DNA of 64,000 bases from Aspidapion aeneum (GCA_963576565.1 OY755040.1:89147002-89211001); one strand, 5' to 3'. Positions 11,903 to 22,845 are shown, counted from the stretch's first letter. Translations and numbers: made by a program. The notes: generated by a model from the letters alone, not told the origin.

Positions 11903-12655
11903 TGGTCGGTCGAGACGTCTTTCGCATGAAAAAGTCAACAAACCAACCGAACTGTAGCAATAGGGATCTCCAGTCCAATAGTTCCCACTCTTAGGTTACA
12001 CTTTTGTGTTCTTAGGAATAGTAGCATAGGGAATAAGTAAAAAATGTAAAGAAACGCAGCTCAAAAACACTTTGACTTACCCTTGGATGAAAGGAACTTG
12101 GTACATGGACAACTGCACAGTCGAATCCAAATAATTCCAATCAAGGTAGTAGCAGTAGCACATCAAAGCAATCCATAAATGTTTATACACGACCGCGGTC
12201 TTAAAAAGCACGCATGTGATTTCACTTGGCGATCAATATATATCACTGGTATGGAGAGTACCCCAAATATTCGCATGAGCTCCGTATAGCAAGACGGACG
12301 TTGGAGCACTGCTGTATGCAGCAATATAGCAGTAAAGGTATGTATAGAATTAGGGAAAACTTAAATTAAAAAAGGATGGGAAATGGATATACTCAAGGTA
12401 GAAAAAAAAGCAAAAATAATAAAGTAAAGTCAATGCATTCTTGAGCATATAATTCACCGCACAAATTCAAATCTTTACCCTTTTTGTAGGCAAGGCATAT
12501 CTTAGTAACTAAATTAGTTTAAACCAAGAAATAAAAGTAACTTTAAGTATAAAGTTTTAGCATAACTCTAGCAAAAAAAAGAAAATAAAAAGCATTCTAA
12601 TTTAGATAAATGTCTCTAAATTTTATATCTTAAAACTAAACGCCGGGACGAAGCA
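11903..12655 (-). repeat. BEL-2 3' LTR
   Basis: On the plus strand it runs from TGGTCGGTCGAGACG to GCCGGGACGAAGCA. It is the downstream LTR because the element is on the minus strand. It is flanked by the CTTGT duplication on the outside and the polypurine tract on the inside. Confidence 0.95.
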
Positions 12656-12670
12656 TTCCGGCCCCCCTGA
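12656..12670 (-). other. BEL-2 polypurine tract
   Basis: On the minus strand a CAGGGGGGCCGGAA purine-rich run immediately precedes the 3' LTR start (TGCTTCG). This is the plus-strand primer position for LTR-element replication. Confidence 0.8.
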
Positions 12671-12759
12671 AAATACCCAGGGTATGGTATTTTCTGAACT
12701 AAGCATTAGGGAGAGGGCACAATTTCACCAAAGGCCTCTTGAATAAACCTTTGGAGGTT

Positions 12760-15700
12760 TTAACTGTGCAATCCTACTACTCGTCCCAATACCCAATTTA
12801 AGGGAGTGGTTTGATCATCTTTGATCAAAACCATCGTATCAATCGCAATGGGATCAATTTTGTCTTGATTCACTTTAGCGTGTTGTTGCAATGTATGTAA
12901 GTAATCTCTGTGCCATCTACGCCAAAAATCGCGATGCAGTTTTTGCAGCAACTGCCACCGAGAAAGCCTATTTAAAGGCACTTGGTCAAAATCGAGGTCT
13001 GGAACAGTCGTAAGTGGTTCCAGGCTAAGGAAATGACCGGGCGTCAGTGCAGTCAAATCATTTGGATCTGTGCTGACTGGACACAAAGGCCTAGAGTTGA
13101 GGATAGCTTCTACTTGAGTAACCACAGTATAAAGCTCCTCAAAAGTAAGCACCTGTTCTCCAATTATTCGTAGTAAATGAGACTTTGCACTTTTGATGTT
13201 ACTTTCCCACAAACCGCCCATGTGGGGTGCGGATGGAGGGTTGAAGTGCCAACGAATTGATTCGCGATTAGCAACTTCAGCAAACATCTGGTTAAGCATT
13301 TTAGCAGAAAGCGTAAAATTTGACGCGTTATCCGAGTAGACTACTTCCACGCGTCCTCTTCTGGCAATAAAACGTCGGAATGCTGCCATAAAAGCGTCTG
13401 CCGATAAGTCTGACACAATTTCTAAGTGTACCGCCTTCGTACAACCGCAAATAAATAGAACGACATAAGCCTTAAGTCGTTTTGCACCGCGCATGCGGCT
13501 CATTGTAATAGCAAAACTTCCCGTAAGATCAACGCCAACGTGTTGAAAAGCTTTTGCTTGTGAAACGCGAAATTTTGGCAAATTACCAACAGGGGGTTGA
13601 TAATTACTGGGGCGCGTGCGCCAGCATGTAGAACAACGCGAAATTATTTTTCTTATATGCCTTTTAGCTGCAAAAATCCAATAATTTTGAAAAAGTAAAA
13701 ATAAAGTCGTGTTTATGCCGGTATGCATATGTTTCTCGTGAGTATGCGCAATCAATAACTTTGTAAATTGAGAATCACCGGGTAAAAGTATAGGAAATTT
13801 TTTGTCATAATCTAATTCCGAATTGCATAATCTTCCGCCAATGCGCAAAATATTATTTTGATCCAAAAACGGATTTAATTTTCTAAAAACCTTTGGCAAC
13901 GGTTTATTATCGACAAGTAAAGAAATCTCGTTTTGAAAATATTTATTTTGCACGTGTTTTATAAGCACAAATATAGCATTTTGTAACTCATATTGTATTA
14001 ACCACGTATAATTAATAATAATTTTCTCATTATTAAATTTAGGCGCGCGAAGATTGTGAATAAAACGTAGTATAAAAGCAACAAGTCTAATTAAACGCAA
14101 AAAATTTGAAAATTTGTTAAGCAGACAATCCAAAAAATTTGGTTCAATTGTTGCAGCAAACACCAATTTTCGCTCCTCTTCGAGAGCTTCTTTGGGTGTA
14201 GTAATATTATTTTTAGTAAAATCCCATGTCTCTTGTGGCTTACAAAGGAACTCGGGTCCTTGCCACCAAAGGGAACAATTAATTAAATCTGCAGGCAATA
14301 GACCACGTGACCCGGGGTCCGCGGCATTCAATTCAGAAGGAACATGGTTCCAATCGCAAGGCTGAATTTTTTCTTGTATGTATGTGACTCGGTTGGATAC
14401 AAAAGTGCGCCACGCATGTGGTGATCCTTTGATCCAAGAGAGCGCTACCATACTATCCGTAAAAGCAATAGTATTTTGAAAAGCAATTTTATTAGCAAAA
14501 GTATTTTGAATAAATTGAATGAGTTTAGCTAGCAAAACTGCCGCACAGAGCTCCAAACGGGGAATACTGATTCTTTTTATGGGAGCGACTTTCGATTTTG
14601 CGCACACAAAATACGTTTTAATATCTCCGTTTTGATAAACAATACGAAAATAAACCGCCGCACACATACCGCGCTCGGATGCATCGCTAAATCCAACAAT
14701 TTGACAAAATTGAAAATTAGAGAGATCAATCATTCTTGGGATATAAAAATCAGAAAATAATTTGAGTTCTTCCTCGAATTTTTTCCACTTGGAAATTATT
14801 TCCGGGGGTGCTAACTGATCCCAATCTAACTTTATAAACCATAAGTACTGGATTAAATTTTTTGCAAAAAACGTAACCGGTGTAAGAAAACCTAAAGGGT
14901 CAAAGCATTTCGCAAGGGTACTAAGCAAATTACGCTTAGTGCAAATTTTTGTATTATAATTAAAAGAATAAAAAAAGTTATCACTTTGAGGGTTCCACCT
15001 CAAGCCTAAAATTTTTAGAGAGTTTGCATCCTCTCGATCCAAAGAAAAGTCTTTGGTTTGTATGTGGGTTGCAGGCAAGTCTGCAAGCAATTTGGGTTCG
15101 TTTGATGCCCATTTTTTCAGTTCAAATCCACCTCGCCCTAATAACTCAATTAATTGATTTTTCATAAGCATGATTTGATCAAAATCATTGCAACTTACTA
15201 CGCAGTCGTCTATATAGACGCTGTCCTTTAAAATCGCAGAAGCCAACGGTAAGTCTTGATAATCATCGGCTAATTTAAGCAAGGTTCGAATTGCTAAATA
15301 TGGAGAACAGTTTACCCCGAAAGTCAAAGTTTTTAATTCGTAATCTTGCACCGATTCTTCAGAATTAAAACGCCATAAAATTCGTTGGTATTTATGTTGA
15401 TTTTCCTCCACATTTATCATTCTGTACATTTTAGAAATATCGCTAACAAAACAATATTTATGTAGCCGAAAATTAAGCAAAATTTTAACTAAATCTCCTT
15501 GTAATTTAGGACCCGTGTGAAGGGCTTGATTTAGGCTAGACTTATTTAAAGAATGACTCGATGCGTCAAAGACAGGACGAACAGGCGTGCTACTCGAGCT
15601 TTCTTTTATAACCGCATGGTGAGCAATATAAAAATATTCATGAATTTCTGAGTTATTAGGGGGTGAAACTGCACGCATGTGACCCATATCCAAGTATTCT

Positions 15701-17904
15701 TGCATTACTTGTGAGTAAGAAGTAAATAATTTTTTATCATTTCGCAAACGTTTTTCAAGCGAGTACAACCGACGCAAAGCAAGGGTTCGGGTATCGCCAA
15801 AATCAACGGGATTGATTTTAAAAGGCAACGAAACGGTGTATCTACCGTCCACATCGCGTATAGTAGTTTTTTCAAAATATTTTTCGCAAAAAATATCTGA
15901 AGGTGAATTTTTCTCCACCGTAGGAACCTCTTCCAACTCCCAGAATTTTTGCAAAGTATTATTTAAATCAGGAGTGGAAATAGTTGCCATAAAAGTAGAA
16001 ATATTTTTTGATGCAAAAGCAGCATTTTGCAGAGGCATTTTTCCGAGCAAAGTCCATCCGAAGACTGTATTAATACAAGAGGGGGTGTCTGGACCGAAAT
16101 AAAGTCTACCTTCTTCTAAAAGTGATCCATAAAGGTCCGCGCCAATAAGAAGCTGAATTCCAGCTTGATTATACCAACTGGGATCAGCTAATTTTAGACC
16201 AGTTAAGTAGTGCAAAGAATTTTGGTTAAAAGATACACTTGGCATTTTATCGCAAACTTGGTCTATTAATACAGGTTCTAGACTAAAAATTTTCGATTTA
16301 TTATCGATAGCAGCAATTTTACAATGCACCGCATGGCGCGCAGTAGTAGACATATCTCCTAAACCGTTTACATTAAGCGAAATGTTGGATTTAGGAAGTC
16401 CGAGTGCATTCGCACATTTTTTCGTTATAAAGGAGCACATGGCGCCATTATCCAAGATGGCGCGTATTTCGTGCCAATTTCCGTATGCATCACGGATGTG
16501 CAGCAAAGCAGTGCAAAGCAACGTGTCATAGTCGCCAAGCACAGTACCCGCGTGAATAGATTTATTTTCAGTAATTTGATTTTCTACGGGGTTAGTTTGT
16601 GATCCACTAGACGTCACAGAAGAAGAAGCAATCACCGAAGCTGGGGAGTTATTTTTTAGGCATAAAAGACTGTGGTGATTTAAAAAACAAAATCTACATC
16701 TTTTTTGTGAAGTGCACGAGTTTACTTGATGAAAACTAGCCATGCAGTTGGTGCATCCCTTATTATTTCTAATAAAATCAATGCGTTCTTGAATTGGTTT
16801 CGTTAAAAAAGATTCACAGCTAAAAATCAGATGTGTATTTTTTGCTTTGCAGTAGAAACACGTGTTTTGTTTGGAATTTGGAGTTTTTTGTGACTGTCTG
16901 TTTGCAAGTAAAACTGTTTTATTTCGTGGATTACGGGGGGATCTCGAGAAGTTCCCTGGTCGTGAGTTTTGAACATTATCTTGTTTCATAGACAAAGATA
17001 AAGATTCAAGAGACGTGCAATGTTGCTCTAAAAATTTGTAAATATCTTCGTATTTTGGCATTAAATTAGAAGCGTGATTTTGTTCAAATAACTTACGCGT
17101 TCCCGGATCTAATCGATCCAAAAGCATGTTCGCAGTAATAAAGCACCAACTATGGGTCGCATATCCCATATTTTTTAAGCAATCAAGGTTTTCCTTGAAC
17201 GTATCTAGCATTTTGCGCAATTCTAAAACGTCATCATTGGATAGCCGAGGTGAGTTTTCGATAGATTTCGAGTAAGAAACCGCACGCAAGCGCTTATTGT
17301 CATATCTGGAAATCAGCGTATCGTAGCAAAGTAAATAATTATTTCCTTCAAGAGGTATATTTTTAATTAAATTTAAAGCAGGGCCTCTTAAAATCGTACG
17401 TAAATATTTAAACTTCTCAATGTCCGAGCTCTTACGCGTATGTACAACCGCATTGTAAATCTCAATAAAGCTTGGAAACTCCTCAACATCGCCCGAAAAA
17501 GGAGGGACATTTAACTTAGGAAGAGAAAATTCTGGTTCCGGAAAAATAATTGTTTGATTATTTACCTCATTGTGGCTTCGATTTATTTCTTCAGCCTCCA
17601 CCTCAAATAAATCATAGTGCAAAGCCTCAACCTCTACGCATCTATCCAAAAAATCTTTTTGTATTTTATTCTGAGCTTCCAGAGCTTCAGAATCGTCTGA
17701 AATCAAGATCAGTAAAGCATTATGATGCTTTTCAAAGCTCTTACAACAAGAAGAAAGTTTTTTAAAGTTAACTTTAAACTTTGTGTGAGCAGCTGGATTT
17801 GTTTTCGCCTGATTGGCATAGTGTTCAAGCACACTCAACTGATTGATTGCAGTTTGACGCAAGGCCTTAGCCGAGCTTACCTTTTTTTCGGTATCGTTTA
17901 CCAT
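12760..17904 (-). CDS. BEL/Pao gag-pol polyprotein (1714 aa)
   Basis: A single uninterrupted ORF encodes the whole BEL polyprotein. In order: a gag core of DUF1759 type (about residues 125-285, FSGDVEEFPSFIEIYN); three Cys/His clusters (CFYCKAKNTHLIFSC ~350, CTNCMASFHQVNSC ~386, CRFCFLNHHSLLC ~405); a retropepsin-like protease (ILDNGAMCSF ~485); reverse transcriptase (VRPVFDASS, then YIDD ~897); RNase H (GFSDASERGMCAAVYFR ~1070); an integrase zinc finger (HTHEKHMHTG ~1388, CSTC ~1425); integrase core (VDLTG ~1459, YSDNASNF ~1524, glutamate in GGLWES ~1564); and a DUF5641-like tail (DFWRRWHRDYLHTLQQ). The frame stops just after GRVVGLHS. The usual last residues continue in a different frame immediately downstream, so a small deletion has clipped the tail. 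The ATG at 17904 is the first in frame and fits the family start. Products act in a cytoplasmic virus-like particle. Confidence 0.96.
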   Translation of the reverse strand: MVNDTEKKVSSAKALRQTAINQLSVLEHYANQAKTNPAAHTKFKVNFKKLSSCCKSFEKHHNALLILISDDSEALEAQNKIQKDFLDRCVEVEALHYDLFEVEAEEINRSHNEVNNQTIIFPEPEFSLPKLNVPPFSGDVEEFPSFIEIYNAVVHTRKSSDIEKFKYLRTILRGPALNLIKNIPLEGNNYLLCYDTLISRYDNKRLRAVSYSKSIENSPRLSNDDVLELRKMLDTFKENLDCLKNMGYATHSWCFITANMLLDRLDPGTRKLFEQNHASNLMPKYEDIYKFLEQHCTSLESLSLSMKQDNVQNSRPGNFSRSPRNPRNKTVLLANRQSQKTPNSKQNTCFYCKAKNTHLIFSCESFLTKPIQERIDFIRNNKGCTNCMASFHQVNSCTSQKRCRFCFLNHHSLLCLKNNSPASVIASSSVTSSGSQTNPVENQITENKSIHAGTVLGDYDTLLCTALLHIRDAYGNWHEIRAILDNGAMCSFITKKCANALGLPKSNISLNVNGLGDMSTTARHAVHCKIAAIDNKSKIFSLEPVLIDQVCDKMPSVSFNQNSLHYLTGLKLADPSWYNQAGIQLLIGADLYGSLLEEGRLYFGPDTPSCINTVFGWTLLGKMPLQNAAFASKNISTFMATISTPDLNNTLQKFWELEEVPTVEKNSPSDIFCEKYFEKTTIRDVDGRYTVSLPFKINPVDFGDTRTLALRRLYSLEKRLRNDKKLFTSYSQVMQEYLDMGHMRAVSPPNNSEIHEYFYIAHHAVIKESSSSTPVRPVFDASSHSLNKSSLNQALHTGPKLQGDLVKILLNFRLHKYCFVSDISKMYRMINVEENQHKYQRILWRFNSEESVQDYELKTLTFGVNCSPYLAIRTLLKLADDYQDLPLASAILKDSVYIDDCVVSCNDFDQIMLMKNQLIELLGRGGFELKKWASNEPKLLADLPATHIQTKDFSLDREDANSLKILGLRWNPQSDNFFYSFNYNTKICTKRNLLSTLAKCFDPLGFLTPVTFFAKNLIQYLWFIKLDWDQLAPPEIISKWKKFEEELKLFSDFYIPRMIDLSNFQFCQIVGFSDASERGMCAAVYFRIVYQNGDIKTYFVCAKSKVAPIKRISIPRLELCAAVLLAKLIQFIQNTFANKIAFQNTIAFTDSMVALSWIKGSPHAWRTFVSNRVTYIQEKIQPCDWNHVPSELNAADPGSRGLLPADLINCSLWWQGPEFLCKPQETWDFTKNNITTPKEALEEERKLVFAATIEPNFLDCLLNKFSNFLRLIRLVAFILRFIHNLRAPKFNNEKIIINYTWLIQYELQNAIFVLIKHVQNKYFQNEISLLVDNKPLPKVFRKLNPFLDQNNILRIGGRLCNSELDYDKKFPILLPGDSQFTKLLIAHTHEKHMHTGINTTLFLLFQNYWIFAAKRHIRKIISRCSTCWRTRPSNYQPPVGNLPKFRVSQAKAFQHVGVDLTGSFAITMSRMRGAKRLKAYVVLFICGCTKAVHLEIVSDLSADAFMAAFRRFIARRGRVEVVYSDNASNFTLSAKMLNQMFAEVANRESIRWHFNPPSAPHMGGLWESNIKSAKSHLLRIIGEQVLTFEELYTVVTQVEAILNSRPLCPVSTDPNDLTALTPGHFLSLEPLTTVPDLDFDQVPLNRLSRWQLLQKLHRDFWRRWHRDYLHTLQQHAKVNQDKIDPIAIDTMVLIKDDQTTPLNWVLGRVVGLHS

Positions 17905-18408
17905 TTTAAAAGGTTAAAGTGCAAAGTAAAGCAATAGTTAATAAGGGAAGCAAATTTAAAAAATATATCGTACTACTTTTCAAATTCCCTCGTAAACCAA
18001 GATTCAAAGCAATATTAAAAGGCCAGCGGCTTTTAGCAAATATTGAGTAAAGAACAGCAAGTTTTTAGCAAAAAGTATAAATGCTAATAAATATGCACAA
18101 AAAATTTAGCAACTGATAAGAGTTTCTGAATTTGTGTAGGTACGCAAGGAAACGCAAGCCTTACATACATCGACAGCGCAATAATTTTTAATTTTGAAAA
18201 AAAATAAATTTTTCAAAATTTGTATGCAATTTGTATATTGCACAAATAAAAAATGCAATGCAAGTTGGTACGTGCAACGTACAATAGACACACCGTAGAT
18301 AAAATGTAAAACCTAAGATATGCCTTGTCTCAAAAAAACGCAAAGTAAAGTCCTAACTTCAAACACAATTATGCAACTCTGAGAGCACCTATTACGCAGA
18401 ACGGGAAA
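17905..18408 (-). other. BEL-2 5' leader
   Basis: About 500 bp of A+T-rich untranslated sequence lies between the primer-binding site and the gag start codon. A short frame in it (18106-18291, minus strand) has no recognisable product. Confidence 0.7.
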
Positions 18409-18425
18409 TCCGGCTCGAAGGACCA
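18409..18425 (-). other. BEL-2 primer-binding site
   Basis: On the minus strand TGGTCCTTCGAGCCGGA lies 5 bases inside the 5' LTR. Its complement TCCGGCTCGAAGGACCA has the form of a tRNA 3' end: acceptor stem plus CCA, with part of the T arm. The isoacceptor was not assigned. Confidence 0.8.
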
Positions 18426-18430
18426 AAAAA

Positions 18431-19183
18431 TGGTCGGTCGAGACGTCTTTCGCATGAAAAAGTCAACAAACCAACCGAACTGTAGCAATAGGGATCTCCA
18501 GTCCAATAGTTCCCACTCTTAGGTTACACTTTTGTGTTCTTAGGAATAGTAGCATAGGGAATAAGTAAAAAATGTAAAGAAACGCAGCTCAAAAACACTT
18601 TGACTTACCCTTGGATGAAAGGAACTTGGTACATGGACAACTGCACAGTCGAATCCAAATAATTCCAATCAAAGTAGTAGCAGTAGCACATCAAAGCAAT
18701 CCATAAATGTTTATACACGACCGCGGTCTTAAAAAGCACGCATGTGATTTCACTTGGCGATCAATATATATCACTGGTATGGAGAGTACCCCAAATATTC
18801 GCATGAGCTCCGTATAGCAAGACGGACGTTGGAGCACTGCTGTATGCAGCAATATAGCAGTAAAGGTATGTATAGAATTAGGGAAAACTTAAATTAAAAA
18901 AGGATGGGAAATGGATATACTCAAGGTAGAAAAAAAAGCAAAAATAATAAAGTAAAGTCAATGCATTCTTGAGCATATAATTCACCGCACAAATTCAAAT
19001 CTTTACCCTTTTTGTAGGCAAGGCATATCTTAGTAACTAAATTAGTTTAAACCAAGAAATAAAAGTAACTTTAAGTATAAAGTTTTAGCATAACTCTAGC
19101 AAAAAAAAGAAAATAAAAAGCATTCTAATTTAGATAAATGTCTCTAAATTTTATATCTTAAAACTAAACGCCGGGACGAAGCA
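18431..19183 (-). repeat. BEL-2 5' LTR
   Basis: 753 bp, the same as the left LTR except for one visible substitution (A at 18673 against G at 12145). It is followed on the right by the CTTGT duplication and the resumption of BEL-1 integrase. Confidence 0.95.
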
Positions 19184-19188
19184 CTTGT

Positions 19189-20104
19189 TACTACAGCAAT
19201 TCTGGATTTGATCTCCCCGATCCGCTATTTATAAAACTTTGTCAAATTGTTTACGCTGCTTTGGCTGCAAACCAAAGTCATACACTCCAGTTATGGCTGA
19301 TTTACCCTCTGTAAGAGTTTCCCAACTGAAAGTATTCTCTACTGTATGTTTGGACTATGCTGGCCCAATTAGTACTGTACTAAATAGAGTCCGAGGAACG
19401 GTTAAGCTAAAATCCTATATTTGCGTTTTTGTCTGCTGTCTGACATCTGATTCTTTTATTGCAGCTTTTAGACGGTTTGTCACCAGGCGTGGGCGTGTCT
19501 CTCAAATCTTCAATCAGCATCACAAGATGTCTCCATTAATTGGAAATTTAACCCTCCTGGGGCACCCTATTTTAATGGCCTTGCTGAGGCCGGGGTCAAG
19601 TCTGTAAAGACCCACCTTCATAGGATAATTGGTGACCAATTGTTGACCTATGAAGAGATGTATACATTGCTTGTGCAAATAGAGGCACTCTTAAATAGCC
19701 GTCCTCTATGCTCCGTCAGTAATGACCCTAACGACCTACAACCACTTACTCCAGCCCATTTTTTACATTTCGAGCCTCTTGAAAATTTTATACCGAGTCC
19801 TGACCTGTATCATGGCAGGTGGCAATTGATCCAACGCATGCAATCTGACTTTTGGCAGCGCTGGCAACATGAATATCTCCACACACTTCAGCAAAGAAGC
19901 AAGTGGTTAAATAATAGTGAAAACATTAAATTAGACTCCTTGGTATTAATTAAAAATGAGCTTAAACCTCCCTATCAATGGGAGACCGCTCGAGTTACTC
20001 AAATACATCCTGTGAATGAGGGGGTAGTACGCGTGGTTACAGTAAAAACTTCCCATGGAGTTGCAAAGGCCAGTGGTCAAACTTTGTCCACGCCGACACA
20101 GTAA
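19189..20104 (+). pseudogene. BEL-1 integrase and C-terminal domain
   Basis: Reading resumes right of BEL-2 with the second half of the integrase zinc finger and VSQLKVFSTVCLDYAGPI near 19320-19370, the first core aspartate region. A deletion and frameshift follow near 19510 around the second aspartate. The segment SFIAAFRRFVTRRGRV is conserved with BEL-2. A second frame (19640-20104) carries LLNSRPLCSVSNDPNDLQPL and the DUF5641-like tail DFWQRWQHEYLHTLQQRSKW, ending in a natural stop at 20102. This tail shows what BEL-2 has lost at its own C-terminus. Confidence 0.85.
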
Positions 20105-20239
20105 CAGTATTTTACACATGCAGTAACTTTTTCATTTTAGAATTTTCGTTTATTTTTCTTGTGTTGATATGTTTGAGACATTCTCAAAGCAATTATTTTT
20201 TTATTATGATTCAAAACATTGCGTTTTGGTGGGTGGAAA

Positions 20240-20637
20240 TGTTTAATCCGCGTTGACATTTATACCTATTTTTTATTTTTTAGTTATTCTTTAAGTTTCT
20301 TGAATTTTGTATTCCCTTGAATGCACACAAATTCATACCTTAACTTTAGTTATATTATCTTAAAGTATCGCGATTTTTCTAATTCCATAAAACTACACTC
20401 TGTAACACTTCCGTTAAGTCACCCGACCAGTTCGGATCAATTAAAATACGGACCCTCCGTATAGTGTTCTTTACTTAGCCGCAAGATCATCCAGAGGGGT
20501 TCCCCTAGACTTGTCGACACCCAACTTGAAGGTAAGTGCTACCCTAATTAGTGGTTTTATGGGTCGTATCATTACTTTTATCACCCAGTAGGTAAGAAGA
20601 CCTTGTCTTTTTGTGCCCCATTGGCCACCTGTGCACA
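20240..20637 (+). repeat. Probable 3' LTR of BEL-1
   Basis: A purine run (GGTGGGTGGAAA) about 125 bp after the BEL-1 stop is followed by TGTTTAATCCGCG at 20240, as expected for polypurine tract and LTR start. The right end is set at about 20637, near GTGCACA, because family A repeat sequence begins there. No 5' partner LTR is present to confirm the borders. Confidence 0.45.
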
Positions 20638-21870
20638 ATAGTAGATTACATTTTGCTCAATAATTTGTGTTATAACCAAAAAACTTCTTAGGAGCTTTAG
20701 TTTTCGAGATACTTACAAAAACTGTTTTCAAGGCTGATATATCAAGCGGGCCAAATAAAAACCGGACAATGTTTTACGAAAGGTACGAATCAGCAAAATC
20801 GGTTTAGTGGTTCTCAAAAAAATATTTTTGTTTCAACCATGGTTTTGCATATTATACGATTACCTTGCCAATCATGTCTGCATTTATTTCCTTATAAATT
20901 CATTACTACATAAATATTATTTCGTAGTGTACGTTTCTCCAGAAATTAAAAAAAAAAAACATTTTCGGAAAAAAAGAATAAACACGTCATTTTGAAGAAT
21001 CAAGTATGATTCTGTCCCATATCTTAAATTCTAAAATGGCGGAAAATTTTGATTAAAATCTTTAAAGAGCAACATAATTTTTTTTATTTTACTAAAATCG
21101 GATCAGTAATAAAGAATTTATAAGGAAATTAATGCAGACAGGATTGGCAATGCAATCGTATAATCTGTAAAACAATGGCTGAAACCAAAATAAATTTTTT
21201 GAGAACCACGCCACCGATTTGACTAATTTGTACCTTTTTGTGTGGAGAAAAGAGTACTTTTTTATAAATTAAAAAAAACATTTTTGGAAAATAAGAATAA
21301 ACATGCCGTTTTGAAGAATCAAGTATTATTCTGTCCACCATGTTAAACTTTTAGATAGCGATAAACTTTAAGCTCTTTAAAAAGCAATCAATTCCCACCA
21401 GGATGTTTTTTATTTCATTAAAAGCGGTTCAGTAGTAATAAATTTATAAGGAAATAAATAAAACATGATTAGCAAGGCAATCGTATAATAGGCAAAACAA
21501 TGGCTGAAACAAAAATATTTTTTTTGTAACTACCAAACCGATTTTACTGATTCGTACTTTGTTTTACGTGACATAAATGCAGCTTTTTTACTAATTTAAA
21601 CAAATAATTAAAATATGTTTGCAACACAAGAAAAAACGAGCATCTTTGAAGGGTACAATTTAATTTCGTCCGTCATCTTGGATTTTGAGATGGCGGACAA
21701 AAATTTATTCAAAACTCGGATTCTGCCAAAGTGCAGTTTGGCCCATTCAAATCGATTGTATAGTTCAAAAGGTATAATGAAAAAAAATTGACCGGTTTTT
21801 TGGTCCTCCCGGTATACCATGGAGTTTACTTGAACTGTGCTAACAGGCTAGCTAGGAAGGTTTCAGTTTA
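20638..21870 (-). repeat. Family A repeat, minus-strand copy split by a MITE
   Basis: On the minus strand, 20638-20741 matches the family A segment from AAAACAGTTTTTxxAAATATCTC through ACACAAATTATTGAGCAAAA. Positions 21813-21870 match its first end (ACCTTCCTAGCTAGCCT). The two pieces are separated by a 1071-bp insertion. Family A is best defined at 53333-53820; this copy lacks the far end. Confidence 0.7.
20742..21812. mobile_element. Candidate non-autonomous DNA element (MITE-like), 1071 bp
   Basis: It is inserted in a family A repeat and flanked by TATA on both sides (20738-20741, 21813-21816). The termini are imperfect inverted repeats sharing GGxCCAAAxAAAACCGG and CAAT. Inside, one ~120-bp block occurs three times: at about 20790-20910, inverted at 21110-21230, and again at 21440-21560. 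It carries TTTATAAGGAAAT, ATCGTATAAT and AACAATGGCTGAAAC. No transposase frame was recognised. Confidence 0.65.
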
Positions 21871-22845
21871 TTTTACGGAGTGCCACTAGTTGATTCTAGC
21901 ATCCAAAAAAATGTCCTGCTTTGTTAAGAAGCTTGTTGGTTTCTGGTATTTTTTGTGTTTGCTACCGTTGTTATAAAGAAAAAATAAAAAAAATTTCGTA
22001 AATTTTTTAAAATATTCATTGGCGATTTTTTTAATTTGTCTCAGTAACGGTAGCTAATACAAAAAAACTCCCAAAAAGGAAAAAGTTTCACGATAAAATA
22101 ATTTATTTTGTGTTTTAGAATTTACCAGTAGCGCACCGCAAAAAATTCGTCGGATAAAACAGGGGCATCACCATCACCTTGTAGATGTTTTCTTTTATTA
22201 TAAAAAATTTATAGCGTAAACTGTGTGGTTAATTTAAGCTAGATATCTCAGAAACTGGAGTACAATTTGAACAAGGCGTTTTTTAAAAACCTTTAAAATA
22301 CAAAAAAATTCGAATCACTGATTAAATGTTTACCAATGTTTGGGAAACAACCTGTATTTTTAAAATTACCTCAAAAAAATTATGTTATTTTAATTATTCA
22401 AAAACTTTGACAAAAAGGAAAAGTTGGTTCTAATAAAAGTTAATTTAATATTTCTTATAATAAGTAGGTATATAATAACTTTCTATACTATAAAACTAAT
22501 TAATATAATCTGTAATATATCTATGTAGTATGTAAAATATATTTTCTGAGTACAAGGCTCTCTAGATAAATCAACCAAGTATACTTTAACTGTATAGCTG
22601 GTAGATTTATTTATATGTGTATGCATTTTTACATTCAATAATTTTTAATACAAAACTAAATTTTTGAACTTTTAGGCTTAGTTTACCCAATGAATTGTCA
22701 CAATTTTGTTTTTATTAAGCTCATATCTACATCTCCATCTATCCATGACACAGCGAAAGTGTTAACATTGTTCCAGAAACTGTAACACACATTGATATAA
22801 CTAAGCCCTAGTGTAGAATGAAACCAAAAGTGGATTGGGATCAAG
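21871..22845. other. Gene-free A+T-rich stretch with a short inverted repeat
   Basis: TTTTGTGTTTGCTACCGTTG near 21950 is roughly inverted as AACGGTAGCTAATACAAAAA near 22053, giving a ~100-bp imperfect hairpin. Nothing else is supported in this interval. Confidence 0.4.

Larger units (their letters stand above)
11903..19183 (-). mobile_element. BEL-2: nearly intact BEL/Pao LTR retrotransposon, 7281 bp
   Basis: It has two 753-bp LTRs (11903-12655 and 18431-19183) starting TG and ending CA, a tRNA-complementary primer-binding site, a polypurine tract, one long gag-pol ORF on the minus strand and a perfect 5-bp target duplication. By eye the LTRs differ at a single position (G at 12145, A at 18673), which implies a very recent insertion. 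The host sequence is BEL-1, of the same superfamily but clearly diverged and much more decayed. Confidence 0.97.
6756..20637 (+). mobile_element. BEL-1: decayed BEL/Pao LTR retrotransposon, twice interrupted
   Basis: Gag, protease, RT, RNase H and integrase of a BEL/Pao element are read in order on the plus strand across 6925-9015, 9986-11902 and 19189-20104. The gaps are exactly filled by a pogo-like DNA element (9017-9983) and by the opposite-strand BEL-2 element (11903-19183). A probable 3' LTR follows at 20240. No 5' LTR is seen between the upstream Gypsy LTR (ends 6755) and the gag start at 6925. The 6756-6924 leader is A+T-rich with nothing recognisable. Confidence 0.9.

Noticed and set aside
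20644..20650. GATTACA as the right end of the BEL-1 3' LTR
   Set aside because: The sequence there aligns with family A (TAGTAGAxxACATTTTGCTCAA), so the LTR must end further left, near 20635-20637.
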